Origin: Citrus sinensis
Lineage: Eukaryota > Streptophyta > Magnoliopsida > Sapindales > Rutaceae
NCBI RefSeq assembly: GCF_022201045.2
Contig: NC_068564.1
Coordinates: 3,720,001 to 3,784,000, forward strand
Length of the DNA: 64,000 bases
Direction of reading: 5' to 3'
Of this stretch, positions 22,984 to 35,325 are shown one piece after another. Position 1 is the first letter of the stretch; every line of letters begins with the position of its first letter. Made by a program: the position numbers and the translations under genes. The notes under the pieces were generated by a model. The model saw only the letters and a program-made list of their open reading frames with translations, had not been told where the DNA came from and did no database searches.

Positions 22984-24000
22984 TAAGCTGGACATTTCAA
23001 GAAAAATTGCCCAAAGATTAAAAGGATTGAAAAACTTGGGGAAAGAAATGAAAGAGGTTAATCTTACTGTCTCAAAAGCTTTCATAATGGAGCCTGGTTT
23101 GAATCATCAGTGGATAGACTCTAGAGCGACTTGTCACATGGAAAAATCAAAAAATGGCTTTCTCATATTTAAAGAGCTAGCACCTGAAGCACATCAATTA
23201 TTTATGGGAAATAATACATTCAGTGACGTGTTGGGTTTTGGGAGTTACAAAATATGTAATGATAAGTCTAATATTGTAATAAATGATGTATTGTATGCAC
23301 CAAGTGAAAGGCATAATTTTATGTCCGTATCTGAGTTGGATAAAAAAGGATTTGAGGTTAGGTTCAAGTATGAAAAGTTGATTGTTGGAAGAAATCGTCG
23401 AGTTTATGTAAGAGGTGATAAAATAGATGGCATGTATTGTATTGCAATTTATGATGGTAATAAAATAATTAATTATTTTTCAATGCTTTAGTCCAAGCTT
23501 AGTAAAATTGATTCTATATTTGGCCTCTATGACATATTAATAAAGATAAAATAAAAAGAATGCATAAAAAATGTACAATACCTAACATGCAAGATATAAA
23601 CTTTAAAATATGTCAACCTTGCGTACAAGTAAAGTTGTCCAGAAAATGATTTCTAAACATTGGCATTCATCTGAATCATTAAAAGTAATTCACATAGACA
23701 TTTGTGGATTTTTAAGAGTAAAAACACATAGAGGAATGGAATTTTTTTTACTTTCGTAGTTTCATTAATGATTACTCTTTTGGGCAAAAGATTAAATCTT
23801 GAAATAGTGATCAAGGTAGGGCATATATTTTAAATCTTTTTTGAATTTTTATAAAGAACATGGCATAAAACATCTAAATACAATGTCTTATACACCTCAA
23901 CAAAATAACATTATTAAAAGAAGAAATAGGACATTAATGTAAAAGACAAACTCTATAATGTCTCATTCTTATTAACTATTAATTTTTGGGGAGAGGCTCT
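22984..24000 (+). pseudogene. Ty1/copia zinc knuckle, protease and integrase remnants
   Basis: Continuation of the split copia element. GHFKKNCPK completes the zinc knuckle near 22987-23013. The 178-codon frame 22955-23491 then holds the aspartic protease region HQWIDSRATCHMEKSKNGF, where the normal DSGA active site reads DSRA. It also holds NVLYAP-like and pre-integrase (DGMYCI) motifs. Further right are integrase pieces in broken frames: ICQPCVQVKLSRK, HWHSSESLKVIHIDICG, EHGIKHLNTMSYTPQQN and RRNRTLM. Many stops occur. The reverse transcriptase is absent. Confidence 0.85.
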
Positions 24001-24701
24001 TAGTATATCAATGTGTTTTGTTAAGAGTGAACCATAATTCAATATACAAAATAAAAACAACAATGTCGGTTACAAGTACTTGCTGGAGACGACATGGCGG
24101 ATGGAAGCTCATATTGGATGTATGACAGTAATCCCATGTCAGATAAAGTTTGTTAAGTGAAAAACGTGTTTTGCACGTGACCACTTAACAACTTACTGCT
24201 TCAAAATGGCAAGCTTCTCATGTCGGTTAAACCACTTAATGTTAGCACATGTTCAGCACGTGGAAAACCTATTATAATAAGTTAAAAGAAGCAGGAATTT
24301 TTTGGGTTTGTTGCAACAAAACCCAGAAAATTCTTTGTAATCTAAATTGCAACATATAGTGTGAAGCAAGGCTGGCTTCAGGGTTGAGTTTCTAGGTGCT
24401 TCCATCCTTGTATAAAAGGCTCTAATCATCGTAATTTAGTGATTTTTCAATTCTTTGTAATCTCTTGGGAAAGCTTGTACCTTGTTCTTGCATTAATGGA
24501 AAGAATCATGGCCCTGTTTCTCAAGAGGATGTAGGCCTTAAAGGCTAAACCTCTATAAATCTTCTTTGTGTTATTTTATTGTTTAACCTCTGTTTTTAGA
24601 TTGTTTTGTTCTCAAATTAGCTAGTTAATCATTCTTGATCAAGATATCAGTGTGTAGCATTGTTCTTGGGGTCAAGATTGGATTGAGTTCTAATCTAAAT
24701 T
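24001..24701. mobile_element. Insertion inside copia integrase, solo-LTR-like
   Basis: The integrase reading breaks just after GEALL-like sequence near 24000 and resumes as TYILNRV at about 24703. Between them lies unrelated sequence with a TATAAAAGG box near 24412 and several TTTGTAATCT words, reminiscent of an LTR. Exact ends and a target duplication are not clear. A 21-bp direct repeat occurs at 24338-24358 and 24691-24711, the second copy overlapping the right junction. Confidence 0.45.
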
Positions 24702-24935
24702 GCAACATATATTTTAAATAGAGTCACCACAAAGTCCAAAGAATTAGTTTCTTATGAATATTGGACTAGTAGGACACCTGATTTTTCTAACCTAAGGATT
24801 TGGGGCTTCGAAGTTTATATCTTTAAACCTAAACCTTAAAGAAATAAGCTTGAAAATCAAACTTATGAATGCAAATTTATTAGGCAGCGGATAACAGTTT
24901 AGGATATAGATTTTATCATCCTTTAGAAAAAAATA
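24702..24935 (+). pseudogene. Ty1/copia integrase C-terminal remnant
   Basis: TYILNRVTTKSKELVSYEYW followed by FSNLRIWGF matches the end of the copia integrase (usually ILNRVPTK, PYELW, HLRIWG). The frame then decays. It marks the right-hand limit of the recognisable copia sequence. Confidence 0.75.
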
Positions 24936-26225
24936 TTATGATTAGACGATGTTAAGACTATTAAGCCTTTAATCTCAATAAGACTCACGAATCTTGATGA
25001 GTAGAAGGGGTAGTTGGGTTCTAAACCCACTTAATGGTTATTGGCCATCTTACACTTGAGGCATAGTTGCTACAGTATTTACTACAACGCTAAGCAGAAT
25101 CTCTAACGCATCCTTAACTATCACATTTAAATATCTTATGTCTATATGCAATCTAACAGTGACCACTTGTTAAACTAACATTAAACATAGCATTATATGC
25201 TTCAAACACTATTTGCACTACAAGTTGAATCTTTATATCTAATTATTCACTAATTTTAGATTAAGCATGGCCATATTCAAATTAAAATTAACTCAACTTA
25301 GGAAGTCCAATCTAAAGTCATGTATTGTATTAATTTGTTCCACTAAGTCAAGTCTTTTTAATGCTTTGTCTTAGCTAATATCCACTAAATGAGTGGTCAG
25401 CCGAAATAGAGATTTACAATATGTAAAATCAAGATTAAATACTACAGCAGATTCTAAGCAACGTATATATAAATGTTAAATAACCATTAAGCTCATTCAA
25501 AACCCAACTACATTAAAGTTTAGCTCATGATGAACTTTAACACAGTAAATAAGTGTTTGCCATGAAATACATAATAAAAGAGCAAATACAACAAGCAAAA
25601 TACAAGAATAAAGTCGAGATACATAAGGACCCAAGTGTCACGCTTTAGTCATTAAGTTTCTCTCCTTCTCCACGAGATACCCTTTGTTGCAACTCTGAAA
25701 TCTCATTTTCTTTTTTTTTCTTTTGAGCATGTGACGGCAATGGATTATTTATTTCCTTAAAAATGTGCCCTTTTATATCTTAGAATTAGGGCAACCAAAA
25801 GGCATGAAGACACATTTTTTCTATCAAATAGCACATGAAACAACCTAGACAATTTTTTCTGTGCTTGGTCTTGGATTGCTGTAGCAAGTGCTACAGCATT
25901 CTCTCTCGTTCAGACTTGTTTTTGTTCATGTGTAGATAAGCCTTTTGTTGTTTTTTGCAGGTATGTTGCTTTAGTAATGCAGTCCTTCTTCTCCACCATC
26001 CATCAACAAAGCAAGCGTTTTTTGAATCACCTACAATAGTACACTTAATCAGAGCATAAAATGGTCTCAAACACATTAAATTACTAAAGTTAAGCTTAAA
26101 TAGATACTTATTGCAAAATGTAACTAAAAATGGGATAAAAATCATTATTTACTCGCTAAGTGATACTAATTTAAAATTATAAATGTAATGATAACTCTCA
26201 TTTCATAAAGTTATAAGAGGATATT
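24936..26225. other. Intergenic, AT-rich
   Basis: No coding segment I can support. The minus-strand ORF near 25891-26145 has no known motif. Confidence 0.4.
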
Positions 26226-26269
26226 GAATTTCAAAAATTCTCCGTGAAAGATCTTATTCCTCATGCAAA

Positions 26270-28279
26270 GCGAATTTCAAAAAATTCTCCCTGAAAGATC
26301 TTTTCCCTCCTATTAAGGACCATACAACCCTCCTGAATATTTTTACTGCACAATTTAACTCCCCAAATCCTCTTGGTTTCCCAAATCCTCTTGATGTTGT
26401 TTGCTATGTACTTCAAAATTGTGCACGTCTATTTTCCAGCCGAATTTTGGACGATCAGGAAGAATGGGCAAGCCGCCAAATCTTCGAAAGAATGTCAGAG
26501 AAAGATTGCGTCAATTTAGTAGCATTTGAGTTGGGGTTCATGTACGATTTGCTCTACACCAAGGCAAAATTTATTTTTTCTGTATTCGGAATCTCGGCGC
26601 GCTGCTTTAGCTTCTTATCCTCTGTTACAGCATTAGTGCTCTTCTCAATCTTCATTGATATTCCAGCATACCCATTCGTTGACATCACCATCACTTACTG
26701 CTAATTGGTGCTATTTTCACGGACCTGTACGGATTCATCCTCCATCTCTTCTCTGATTGGACAAAGTTCACACTGGAAAGGAGACGATACACTGATAGTT
26801 CTGACAGAAATAATCTCACTGATATTTTTGGTGCTACCTTTTATTCTCATCCACTCTTGGGCAATCACAAGAGGTGGAGCAGATCGATGGGACAGCTTAA
26901 CTTAATGAGCTATTGCGTCAAAGACGAGACGATAACGGCCAAATCTGGCAAGTTACTTGCGACCATCAAAACTTTAGTTAATTTGGAGAATCAATGGTAC
27001 GTGACTTGGGCAGACGTCAGTGATGAGTTGGAGGAACTGATCTGCAGAGAGCTGAAAGAGAAAGTTGCCAGTTATACAAAACCTGAACCATTTTGCTCGA
27101 CTCCAGAAGGTCTAAGTATAATGACTGGGAAAGGTGATTATGTGCTTAAAAAAAGGTACGGTCTTGATCCTGAGACGTGGTTAATAGCTTCAGAACGTTA
27201 CGACTATAGCCTCCTTGCTTGGCATATTGCAACGGATCTGTGTTACTATGATGATCTCGACGAACATTGCCATGGAGATGCTGATAAACTTCATCCGATA
27301 TGTAAAATTAGCAAGTGCCTGTCGGATTATATGCTATATCTTCTAGTAGTATGTCCATCTCTGATGCCCGAAGAGAATTTTATGGACTCAAGATATGCGA
27401 ATACCTGTCAAGAGATCAACGACGATTACCGTGCTTGGCCCCTGATAAGCCGGTTGGAAGAGAGGACCCTGGTGCCTAAGGTAATTTAAAGTTGAAAACA
27501 GAGTTGTTTTCAGGAAATTTTTTTTTTTTTTTGGCCTTGAATTCATTTTCTTTTACATTTCTGATTTTTCTTTTTTTCTTAAATTCAATCCATCCAGAAT
27601 TCTACATTTACAAAGAACATAGAAAGCTCTAGAGGTATTATGTTAATTATGTTTTTAATATTTAATTTTAATTATTTACTCACGCAACCGTTGAAGTTCG
27701 GAGCACGAACCAAGTTCTAGGAATGTTACTCGTTATACCACAAGAGCTAAACCTTGGCTCCAGCTTTGTTTTACATTTCTCAAGTCTTTTTGCTTAAACC
27801 AACAAGCAAAAATTCTTACACTTTAGATCTTCTTAAAACTAATTAAGCACAGCAACCTTCCAACTTCTCCTCAATATCCTAACTAGCTAGATTATTAATT
27901 ACTTTTCATGTTTCAACAGAGTAAAAGTATTGAAGCTCGTCGGCATTTGTTGAGGACAGAGGGTGGGGAAAAGCCTCAATCAGCTTCAAAACGTGGACGT
28001 CAGCTTGGCAAGCGATTGCAGGAGCAGGAATCAGAAGTAGATTGGAGTAACGGAAGAAAGTGGGAAATGATAAGTGAAGTGTGGGTTGAAATGTTGGCGT
28101 ATGCAGCATCTCACGGTACGTGGAATGAGCATGGTCAGCACCTTAGAAATGGTGGAGAGCTGCCAACTCACGTTCGCCTTCTGATGGCTCATCTTGGCTT
28201 AAGTTCACAATATGATAAACACGGGATTTATCGTGATGTTTTGAATATGGAATTTGGAGAGTTTGTACTAAATGAATAA
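26270..28279 (+). pseudogene. DUF4220/DUF594 protein, 5'-truncated with a frameshift
   Basis: Plants carry many DUF4220-DUF594 proteins of about 650-750 aa; their function is unknown. Here the frame can be followed from about 26270 (FSLKDLFP, then ELGFMYDLLYTKAKF at about 26525). A two-base loss next to ITYC near 26700 shifts the frame. Reading continues to GNHKRWSRSMGQLNLMSYC and on to LEERTLVPK at 27480. A GT-AG intron, 27481-27919, joins KSIEARRHLLRTEGGEK and the DUF594 core KWEMISEVWVEMLAYAAS, HLRNGGELPTHVRLLMAHLG. The stop is at 28277-28279. The N-terminal membrane-spanning half of DUF4220 is missing and no suitable ATG is visible, so this is probably a pseudogene. If the frameshift were a sequence error, the 3' half would be intact. 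Confidence 0.8.
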
Positions 28280-30084
28280 TAAGGGATTTGTATTTATCAT
28301 TATCAGCATAGATCCTTATTTGTTAAATATATCAAATCTGAAATTTTATTAATTTTAAATTTTTTCTAAATTTACTTGTTTATTTTTAAATTATGTCTGA
28401 CTTTTAGACATTTTGCATTTAAATAAAAAAGTGAATTTTTGTAATTTTTATCTAAATAACAAAATGTTTGAATGAGAAGCAAATACTGTATTTTAAAAAT
28501 ATATTTATTTTATAAATAATAATACCCAATCCTTTTATTTGTTTTGACTTATAAAGACATAAATGTTAAATAATCATGTTTCATATGTTTTTTATTTATA
28601 AAAACAAACAATATATCCCTTATATTCAAAAATTAGAAAAAGAAAAACAAACAAGTTATTTAGATATTTATGTTTAAACTCATTTAAACTTCAACTAAAT
28701 TTAGATCTATTTCGATTTACCACCAAAAAAACAAAATTTACCATTCGAGTTTTTTAATTTATTTATGTTTTCTAATTTTCCTTAATTAACCTTTTTCTAT
28801 TTGACAAGGTTTTGAGTTATCTTATTATTTTGATTTCCTAACTGATATTTTTTTCCCATCAATCATGGACTAACAAGTGATTTCGACTTTAACATAAGAA
28901 GAGTCATTCTCTAGTGAGGATGACATTAAATCACAAAAAATATCTATTTTAATACATAGGATATTGGATTTTTTTTTAGTGCACCGAATTTTATAATTTT
29001 TTCATATTTAGTGGTACATCATTTTGTTAAAATAAAAGTATCTTCATTAGAAAATTATTCAATATAAAAAAACCATATTTTTCAATTTTTGAGAGGACAA
29101 AGTTTGTAGATTTTTTTCCTATGAAGATTTAGTTTGACTAATATATTCGTTATTTTATATATTAAGTTTATTTTATTTCTCTCATAATATAATCTTAAAA
29201 TTATTGTCTTCATTACCCCCCCCCCCAAACCAAAAAAAAATCTTTCTTTAAATTTTTAAATCATTATCTTTAAAAATTAGTAAAAATTATTTTTTAATCT
29301 GGTACAGTTTAGGCCAAAATTTTGAATCCCTATTCAGGATTTTTTTTTTAGTCAACCCTAATCATAAAAAAAAAACGATTTATCTAATACAACAACTCGA
29401 GAAATTAATTTAAAATTGTTAAATTTTTGAGCAAATTTTACTCATTTCACATTAGTAAAACTCAAGCCACAAGTCTATTTAAAATAAAATATACTCCTAA
29501 AATTACAAAATTAGATTTTTTTTTTCCTTTCAATAACTTAGTAGGGAAATAAACCCCTCACCTCATGTATTCGATTCTTTTCGTGGGTGAAACTTTAATG
29601 TTGATACATTGAGATATAAACCCTTTCTAGTGGAACCATTCTCAACCCAAAATTTGATCCGACTAGAATTGAACCCACTCGGTTCGGCAGTTAATATGCT
29701 GATGCCTAAAGTTGAGAAGTACGAAGATATTTTTGGTCTTAAAGAAAAGTTAAAAGAAATAGTGTCGATTCGTATTGTATTTTTGAACTCATTTGACCTA
29801 TAACAATCTGGCCAAATTTGACCATTTTAATGAATTTTATTAATTTTTTATTAAAAAAAAAGAATTAAGCTGGTTTGGGTTAGTAAGGGCATTTTAGTAA
29901 CTTTAAATGAATTTTAGGATAACCATGAAGGAAAAATACGGGTCAAAGCATTTTTATGTAATGATCCACTCTTGGCGCCAAAAATGGAAAAAACTATAAA
30001 TTAGGAACATATTCAGTACAAATCCCTAAAACAGTACAGAACATAACAGAAAGTCAAACTGTTCACCATTTCAATTTTAAAGAA
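28280..30084. other. AT-rich intergenic
   Basis: Long A/T runs and a poly-C run near 29217-29226. The 64-codon ORF at 29609-29803 has no recognised motif. The last part is presumably the promoter of the GH127 gene. Confidence 0.45.
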
Positions 30085-30095
30085 GATAAGAGATT

Positions 30096-30125
30096 ACTCC
30101 CCAAAAAAAAAAAAAAAAAAAAAAA
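30096..30125 (+). mobile_element. Poly(A) micro-insertion with 11-bp target duplication
   Basis: GATAAGAGATT at 30085-30095 and again at 30126-30136 flanks only ACTCCCC plus 23 A residues. The insertion sits about 30 bp upstream of the GH127 start codon, probably in the 5' UTR. Confidence 0.65.
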
Positions 30126-30152
30126 GATAAGAGATTTTCTTCTCTGTAATCA

Positions 30153-33100
30153 ATGAAAAAATGGATGTGTTCAATCGGGTTCTTCAAATTCTTGCTCACG
30201 TTTCTCCTCATCGTGTCAGCTGCTCAGGCTAAAGAGTGTACAAACGCTTATCCTGAATTAGCATCACATACATTCAGAAGCAACCTCTTGTCATCCAAAA
30301 ATGAATCATATATAAAACAGATTCACTCTCATAATGATCATCTGACGCCGTCGGATGACTCGGCGTGGCTGAGTTTGATGCCGAGGAAGATCCTGAGAGA
30401 GGAGGAACAGGATGAGTCGTTCAGCTGGGCGATGCTGTACAGGAAGATTAAGAATCCGGGTCAGTTTAAAGTGCCTGAACGATCTGGAGAGTTTCTGAAG
30501 GAAGTATCACTGCATGATGTTCGGTTGGGTTCTGATTCGATGCATTGGCGTGCACAGCAAACGAATTTGGAGTATCTGTTGATGCTTGATGTTGATAAAT
30601 TGGTATGGAATTTTCGAAAAACTGCCCGTTTGCCGGCGCCGGGGGAGCAATACGGCGGCTGGGAGGAACCATCCTGCGAGCTCCGGGGCCATTTTGTTGG
30701 TACAATTGCATTTTGCATTCATTTCAATGGAGTGTTACAGTTTTGTAGCCCAGAAGCTCTCTCGCTAGCGATGTGAGATGTCATAGATTCTTCAGATATT
30801 TATGGATTGGAAAACTTTTTTCTTACTAAAGAATATAATCTTTAGCAAAAAAAAAAAAAAAAACTAAAGAATATAATCTTGTTTAAGTGCCTTCATTAAA
30901 AAAAAATGGGTATAATGTACTAATTTAAGTTGATGTTTGGTGATAAAAATGAATTTTTTTACCTGCTTTCTCTTGTATTTTGATCAAAGCGAATAAAGAG
31001 AAATCAATAATTTTATGAAGAAAATAAAAATTTGGGTGAAAATAAATATTTCTTTTAGGGAAAAATTAGACTTAGTGGGGGCAGGTGCCCCCGCTGTAGC
31101 TCAACCACTAGTGTTAATTCATTGGGTATGCTAGCAAATGATTCTTAACGTTTATATTTTGGCTTCTTGAAGGGCATTACTTAAGTGCATCGGCATTAAT
31201 GTGGGCAAGCACTCACAATGAAAGTCTCAAAGAGAAAATGTCTGCTGTTGTCTCTGCTCTGTCAGCTTGCCAGAAAGAAACCGGTTCGGGGTATCTTTCT
31301 GCTTTCCCAACTGAACAATTTGATCGCCTTGAAGCACTAATTCCTGTCTGGGCTCCATATTATACAATTCACAAGGTGACTGTGTTTTGTTTCTATATTA
31401 AAGCCATAGCATTTGCTTGAAACTTATTCTATTTCACTTGCAGATCTTGGCAGGCTTACTGGATCAATACACATATGCGGATAACGCTGAAGCACTGAGG
31501 ATGACAACATGGATGGTTGAGTATTTCTACAATCGAGTGCAGAACGTGATAAAAAAGTACAGTATTGAAAGGCACTGGCAGACACTTAATGAAGAAGCTG
31601 GCGGCATGAATGATGTGCTGTACAAATTATTTAGCATAACGGTAGGTAATCCTAATTTTTCCAGTTAATTGGTTTTGTAATCTTGGTGGCATTTGATTCA
31701 ATTATGGTACTTTCCAAATGTACAATTGATCATGCATTTATGTACTATTGTTAAGTTTTCCTTCTGAAATGACTTATTTCATTTTTCCCAGCAAGATCCA
31801 AAGCACTTAATGTTGGCTCACCTTTTTGACAAACCATGCTTTCTGGGTTTACTTGCACTACAGGTAACCAACATCATTTTGCTGTTTATTGGCTCTTACA
31901 TTTCACTTTACCAGCGCCAAAAAAATTGAAGAAAAGAAAAAAATCTGTTGTGCTATTTGATTTTTCTAACTGACTAAAATTGGGATTTGTTCCTCATTCT
32001 TGATTTTAATTCGTATAAATTAGTTATTGTGCTTGTAGGCTGATGACATTTCTGGTTTTCATTCAAATACACACATCCCTATTGTTATTGGATCTCAAAT
32101 GCGATATGAAGTAACGGGTGATCAACTTCACAAGGTAAATTGCATAACATAAGTACATACTCAATAGAAACTATATCTATTGACCATAAGACAGTAATTT
32201 TTCCTTTTTGATGATATTTGAATTATGCTTGTAAGAGTGTCCTTGGAAAAATTTTAATCTTTGAATCATCTAATTTTGGTGTGGATTACCAGACGATATC
32301 GATGTTCTTCATGGATATTGTTAACTCTTCTCATACCTATGCAACAGGAGGGACATCAGTTGGAGAGTTCTGGTACTAATATTGGGCACTTCAATTTCAA
32401 GTTCTTGTTCATTCTTGCTTCAGCTTGAAGTCCATATTTTATCTGAAATTTTATCATTTTGTAGTTTAATGTCTTTATCTGATTTCTGGTAGTGTGCAGC
32501 TCCATTTCTGATTCCATGTTGTTCTTAATTCTCTTGCCTTTATGAATGAGAAGGTCAGACCCGAAGCGACTGGCAAGCAATCTGGATTCAAACACTGAAG
32601 AATCATGCACAACTTATAATATGTTAAAGGTATGATAGATAAAATTGCAAACTTTATAGATCTAGTTATGCACTGAGAACATATCTGGAAACGGATGTTT
32701 TTATATTTCTATCAGCATACCTTTTTACAAATTTTTGCTTATAAGTATACATGTATCAACTATCTACAACCATGTTGAAACTGATCTAATAGGCACAAGT
32801 TCATCAACCCGTAACCTTATGTCCTTACAAGGAAAGATTACACTACATTTCCTTTTCATCAAGTGTCCTTGTTCTTATCCAGCATATGCTGAATTGTCAC
32901 TGGTTATTCTTGTTGTCAAGACGAGATTATTTTCTATTTCCCTCCCAGCAGCAGTGTTTGAATTTCTAACTGATTTTATTGAACATCTTAACCTTACAGT
33001 TGTTTTCTTCAATAAGTGCTATTCATTGCAAGCAAATTCCCTTGAATTTGATAATGGGTTTTCTACTGTATTCTCTCATATAGTTGATTATATATGAATT

Positions 33101-35325
33101 CTTAGGGACATGTATGTTTGCATGTGGTAAAATCTTGATTTGGACACCACAAACTGTTGTTCAGCACCTACACATTGTATTTAACCTCACTTCTGGATTC
33201 TGCATATGTGGACATCTACAAAATGCAGATTGATTAATCAGATGAAAAAACAGAGCATACAATGCCGCTTTTCATCAAAACAGTGTGGTTTTGCTCCCAC
33301 ATTATGTTAAAGAGCAGACATGTGTACCTGAGAATTTCTTTATGCATCGTGTTAATGTGCATCTTAAGGGAGCATATTATTAGGAAGATTACTGGCATTT
33401 GTCATCTTATTGATGGCTGAAAATTACAGTAATCAACTAGAATCCAATTGCATTTTATGCTTTTAAATAATTTCCACTACATCACAGCCAATAATGGACT
33501 GACATTGATGGCTGAAAAGTTGTTATCTTATTCCTATACTTTCCTAGAAAACAACATTTCAATTTTTGGTCTATATCAGCATAAATTCTTCCATTTTTCA
33601 TTTCATATTTATCTGGATATTGTAGGTCTCCCGTCATCTGTTTAGATGGACAAAAGAAATTGCATATGCAGATTATTATGAGCGTTCCCTAACAAACGGT
33701 GTTCTAGGCATCCAACGAGGAACCGAGCCTGGAGTGATGATTTATCTGCTTCCTCTAGCCCCTGGAAGTTCCAAAGAAAGAAGTTATCATCATTGGGGAA
33801 CACCATTTGATTCATTTTGGTGCTGTTATGGCACAGGTCTAAGATTCAGGGCCGATTTAACAAGTCTCATTAGTTTGCTTTCTTAGATTTAGTAATTTAC
33901 TAGATTTTATTCTCACTGGCCGTATAGGAATTGAATCATTCTCAAAGTTGGGAGATTCCATATATTTTGAGGAGGAAGGAAAATATCCTGGTGTGTACAT
34001 CATCCAGTATATATCAAGCAGACTTGATTGGAAATCCGGACAGATTGTTGTGAATCAGAAAGTTGATCCTGTTGTCTCTTGGGATCCTTATCTTCGTGTC
34101 ACATTGACCTTTTCTTCAAAGGTAGCGGCTGTTAAAGTTATTGATTTACTTACAACACTGTATTAACAAATTTGAAATTAGTACTTAACCTGAATTTGAT
34201 ATATGCAGGGGTCAGGCCTAACAACTTCCTTGAATTTGCGAATACCAACTTGGACGAGTTCAAATGGAGCAAAGGCAACATTAAATGGCCAGGATTTGCC
34301 TCTACCATCTCCAGGTCAGAATACAATTATAATCTCTTAGATTGCTTGATTCTTTTTCGTCTTTTTAGAAGATAAGTAACTATCAGACATAATCCTGATG
34401 CAGGCAATTTTCTATCCGTCACTAAAACATGGAGCTCGGACGACAAATTAACCATTCAGCTGCCTCTCACTCTGAGGACAGAGGCTATTCAAGGTACTTT
34501 CGAGTGAGGTTAATGTTTACTATTTTATTTGTTTATTTTTCAATGTAACATCTATGACAAATTTTAATTTATTTCACAGATGATCGGCCTGAGTATGCTT
34601 CTATTCAGGCAATTCTTTATGGTCCTTATGTGCTTGCGGGTCATAGCATTGGAGACTGGGACATAACTAAGTCTGCTACATCACTTTCGGATTGGATAAC
34701 TCCAATTCCTGCCTCGTACAATTCTCAGCTTATTACTTTCACCCAAGAATACGGAAACACAAAATTTGTTTTAACAAACTCAAACCAATCAATCACGATG
34801 GAAAAATTTCCTAAATCTGGAACTGATGCTGCTCTTCACGCCACATTCAGACTCATCTTGAATGATTCATCTGGCTCTGAATTTTCATCACTCAACGATT
34901 TTATTGGCAAATCCGTTATGCTAGAGCCATTTGATTCTCCAGGAATGCTTGTAATTCAGCATGAAACTGATGACGAACTTGTTGTCACAGATTCTTTTAT
35001 TGCTCAAGGCTCTTCTGTTTTTCATCTGGTTGCCGGATTGGACGGAGGGGACAGAACAGTATCTTTGGAGTCAGAAACCTACAAAGGCTGCTTCGTCTAT
35101 ACTGCGTTTAACTTGCAATCGAGTGAAAGCACGAAGCTGGGTTGCATTTCAGAGTCAACAGAGGCCGGATTTAACAATGCAGCCAGCTTTGTAATAGAAA
35201 AAGGATTGAGTGAGTATCATCCCATCAGCTTCGTGGCAAAAGGAGCAAATAGGAACTTTCTTCTGGCGCCATTGCTGAGCTTAAGAGATGAATCTTACAG
35301 TGTTTATTTCGACTTTCAATCTTGA
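30153..35325 (+). CDS. GH127 (DUF1680) beta-L-arabinofuranosidase-like protein, 12 exons
   Basis: Glycosyl hydrolase family 127 protein, probably secreted, predicted to release beta-L-arabinofuranose from wall glycoproteins or arabinans. The plant substrate is not established. Exons: 30153-30699, 31173-31375, 31444-31641, 31792-31863, 32039-32134, 32293-32372, 32554-32629, 33626-33836, 33928-34121, 34209-34314, 34404-34493 and 34580-35325. All introns are GT-AG and phases match, giving 872 aa. Residues 1-27 form a signal peptide (FFKFLLTFLLIVSAAQA). The metal and nucleophile set known from bacterial GH127 is present: E415 and C417 (EESC), and C490-C491 (FWCCYG). The likely acid/base is E397 in GEFW. 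The helical toroid segment GHYLSASALMWA and the C-terminal beta domains follow family order. The longest intron is 996 bp (32630-33625). It looks functional, and no frameshift was found. Confidence 0.93.
30843..30862 (+). mobile_element. Poly(A) micro-insertion in GH127 intron 1
   Basis: ACTAAAGAATATAATCTT (18 bp) at 30825-30842 and 30863-30880 flanks only TAGC plus 16 A residues. It has the same build as the insertion upstream of the start codon but a different target and a different remnant. Confidence 0.65.

Noticed and set aside
29609..29803. 64-codon ORF as a small gene
   Set aside because: No motif, AT-rich surroundings and no splice or promoter context.
30461..30722. Three minus-strand ORFs of 71-85 codons
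   Set aside because: Shadows of GH127 exon 1 on the opposite strand.
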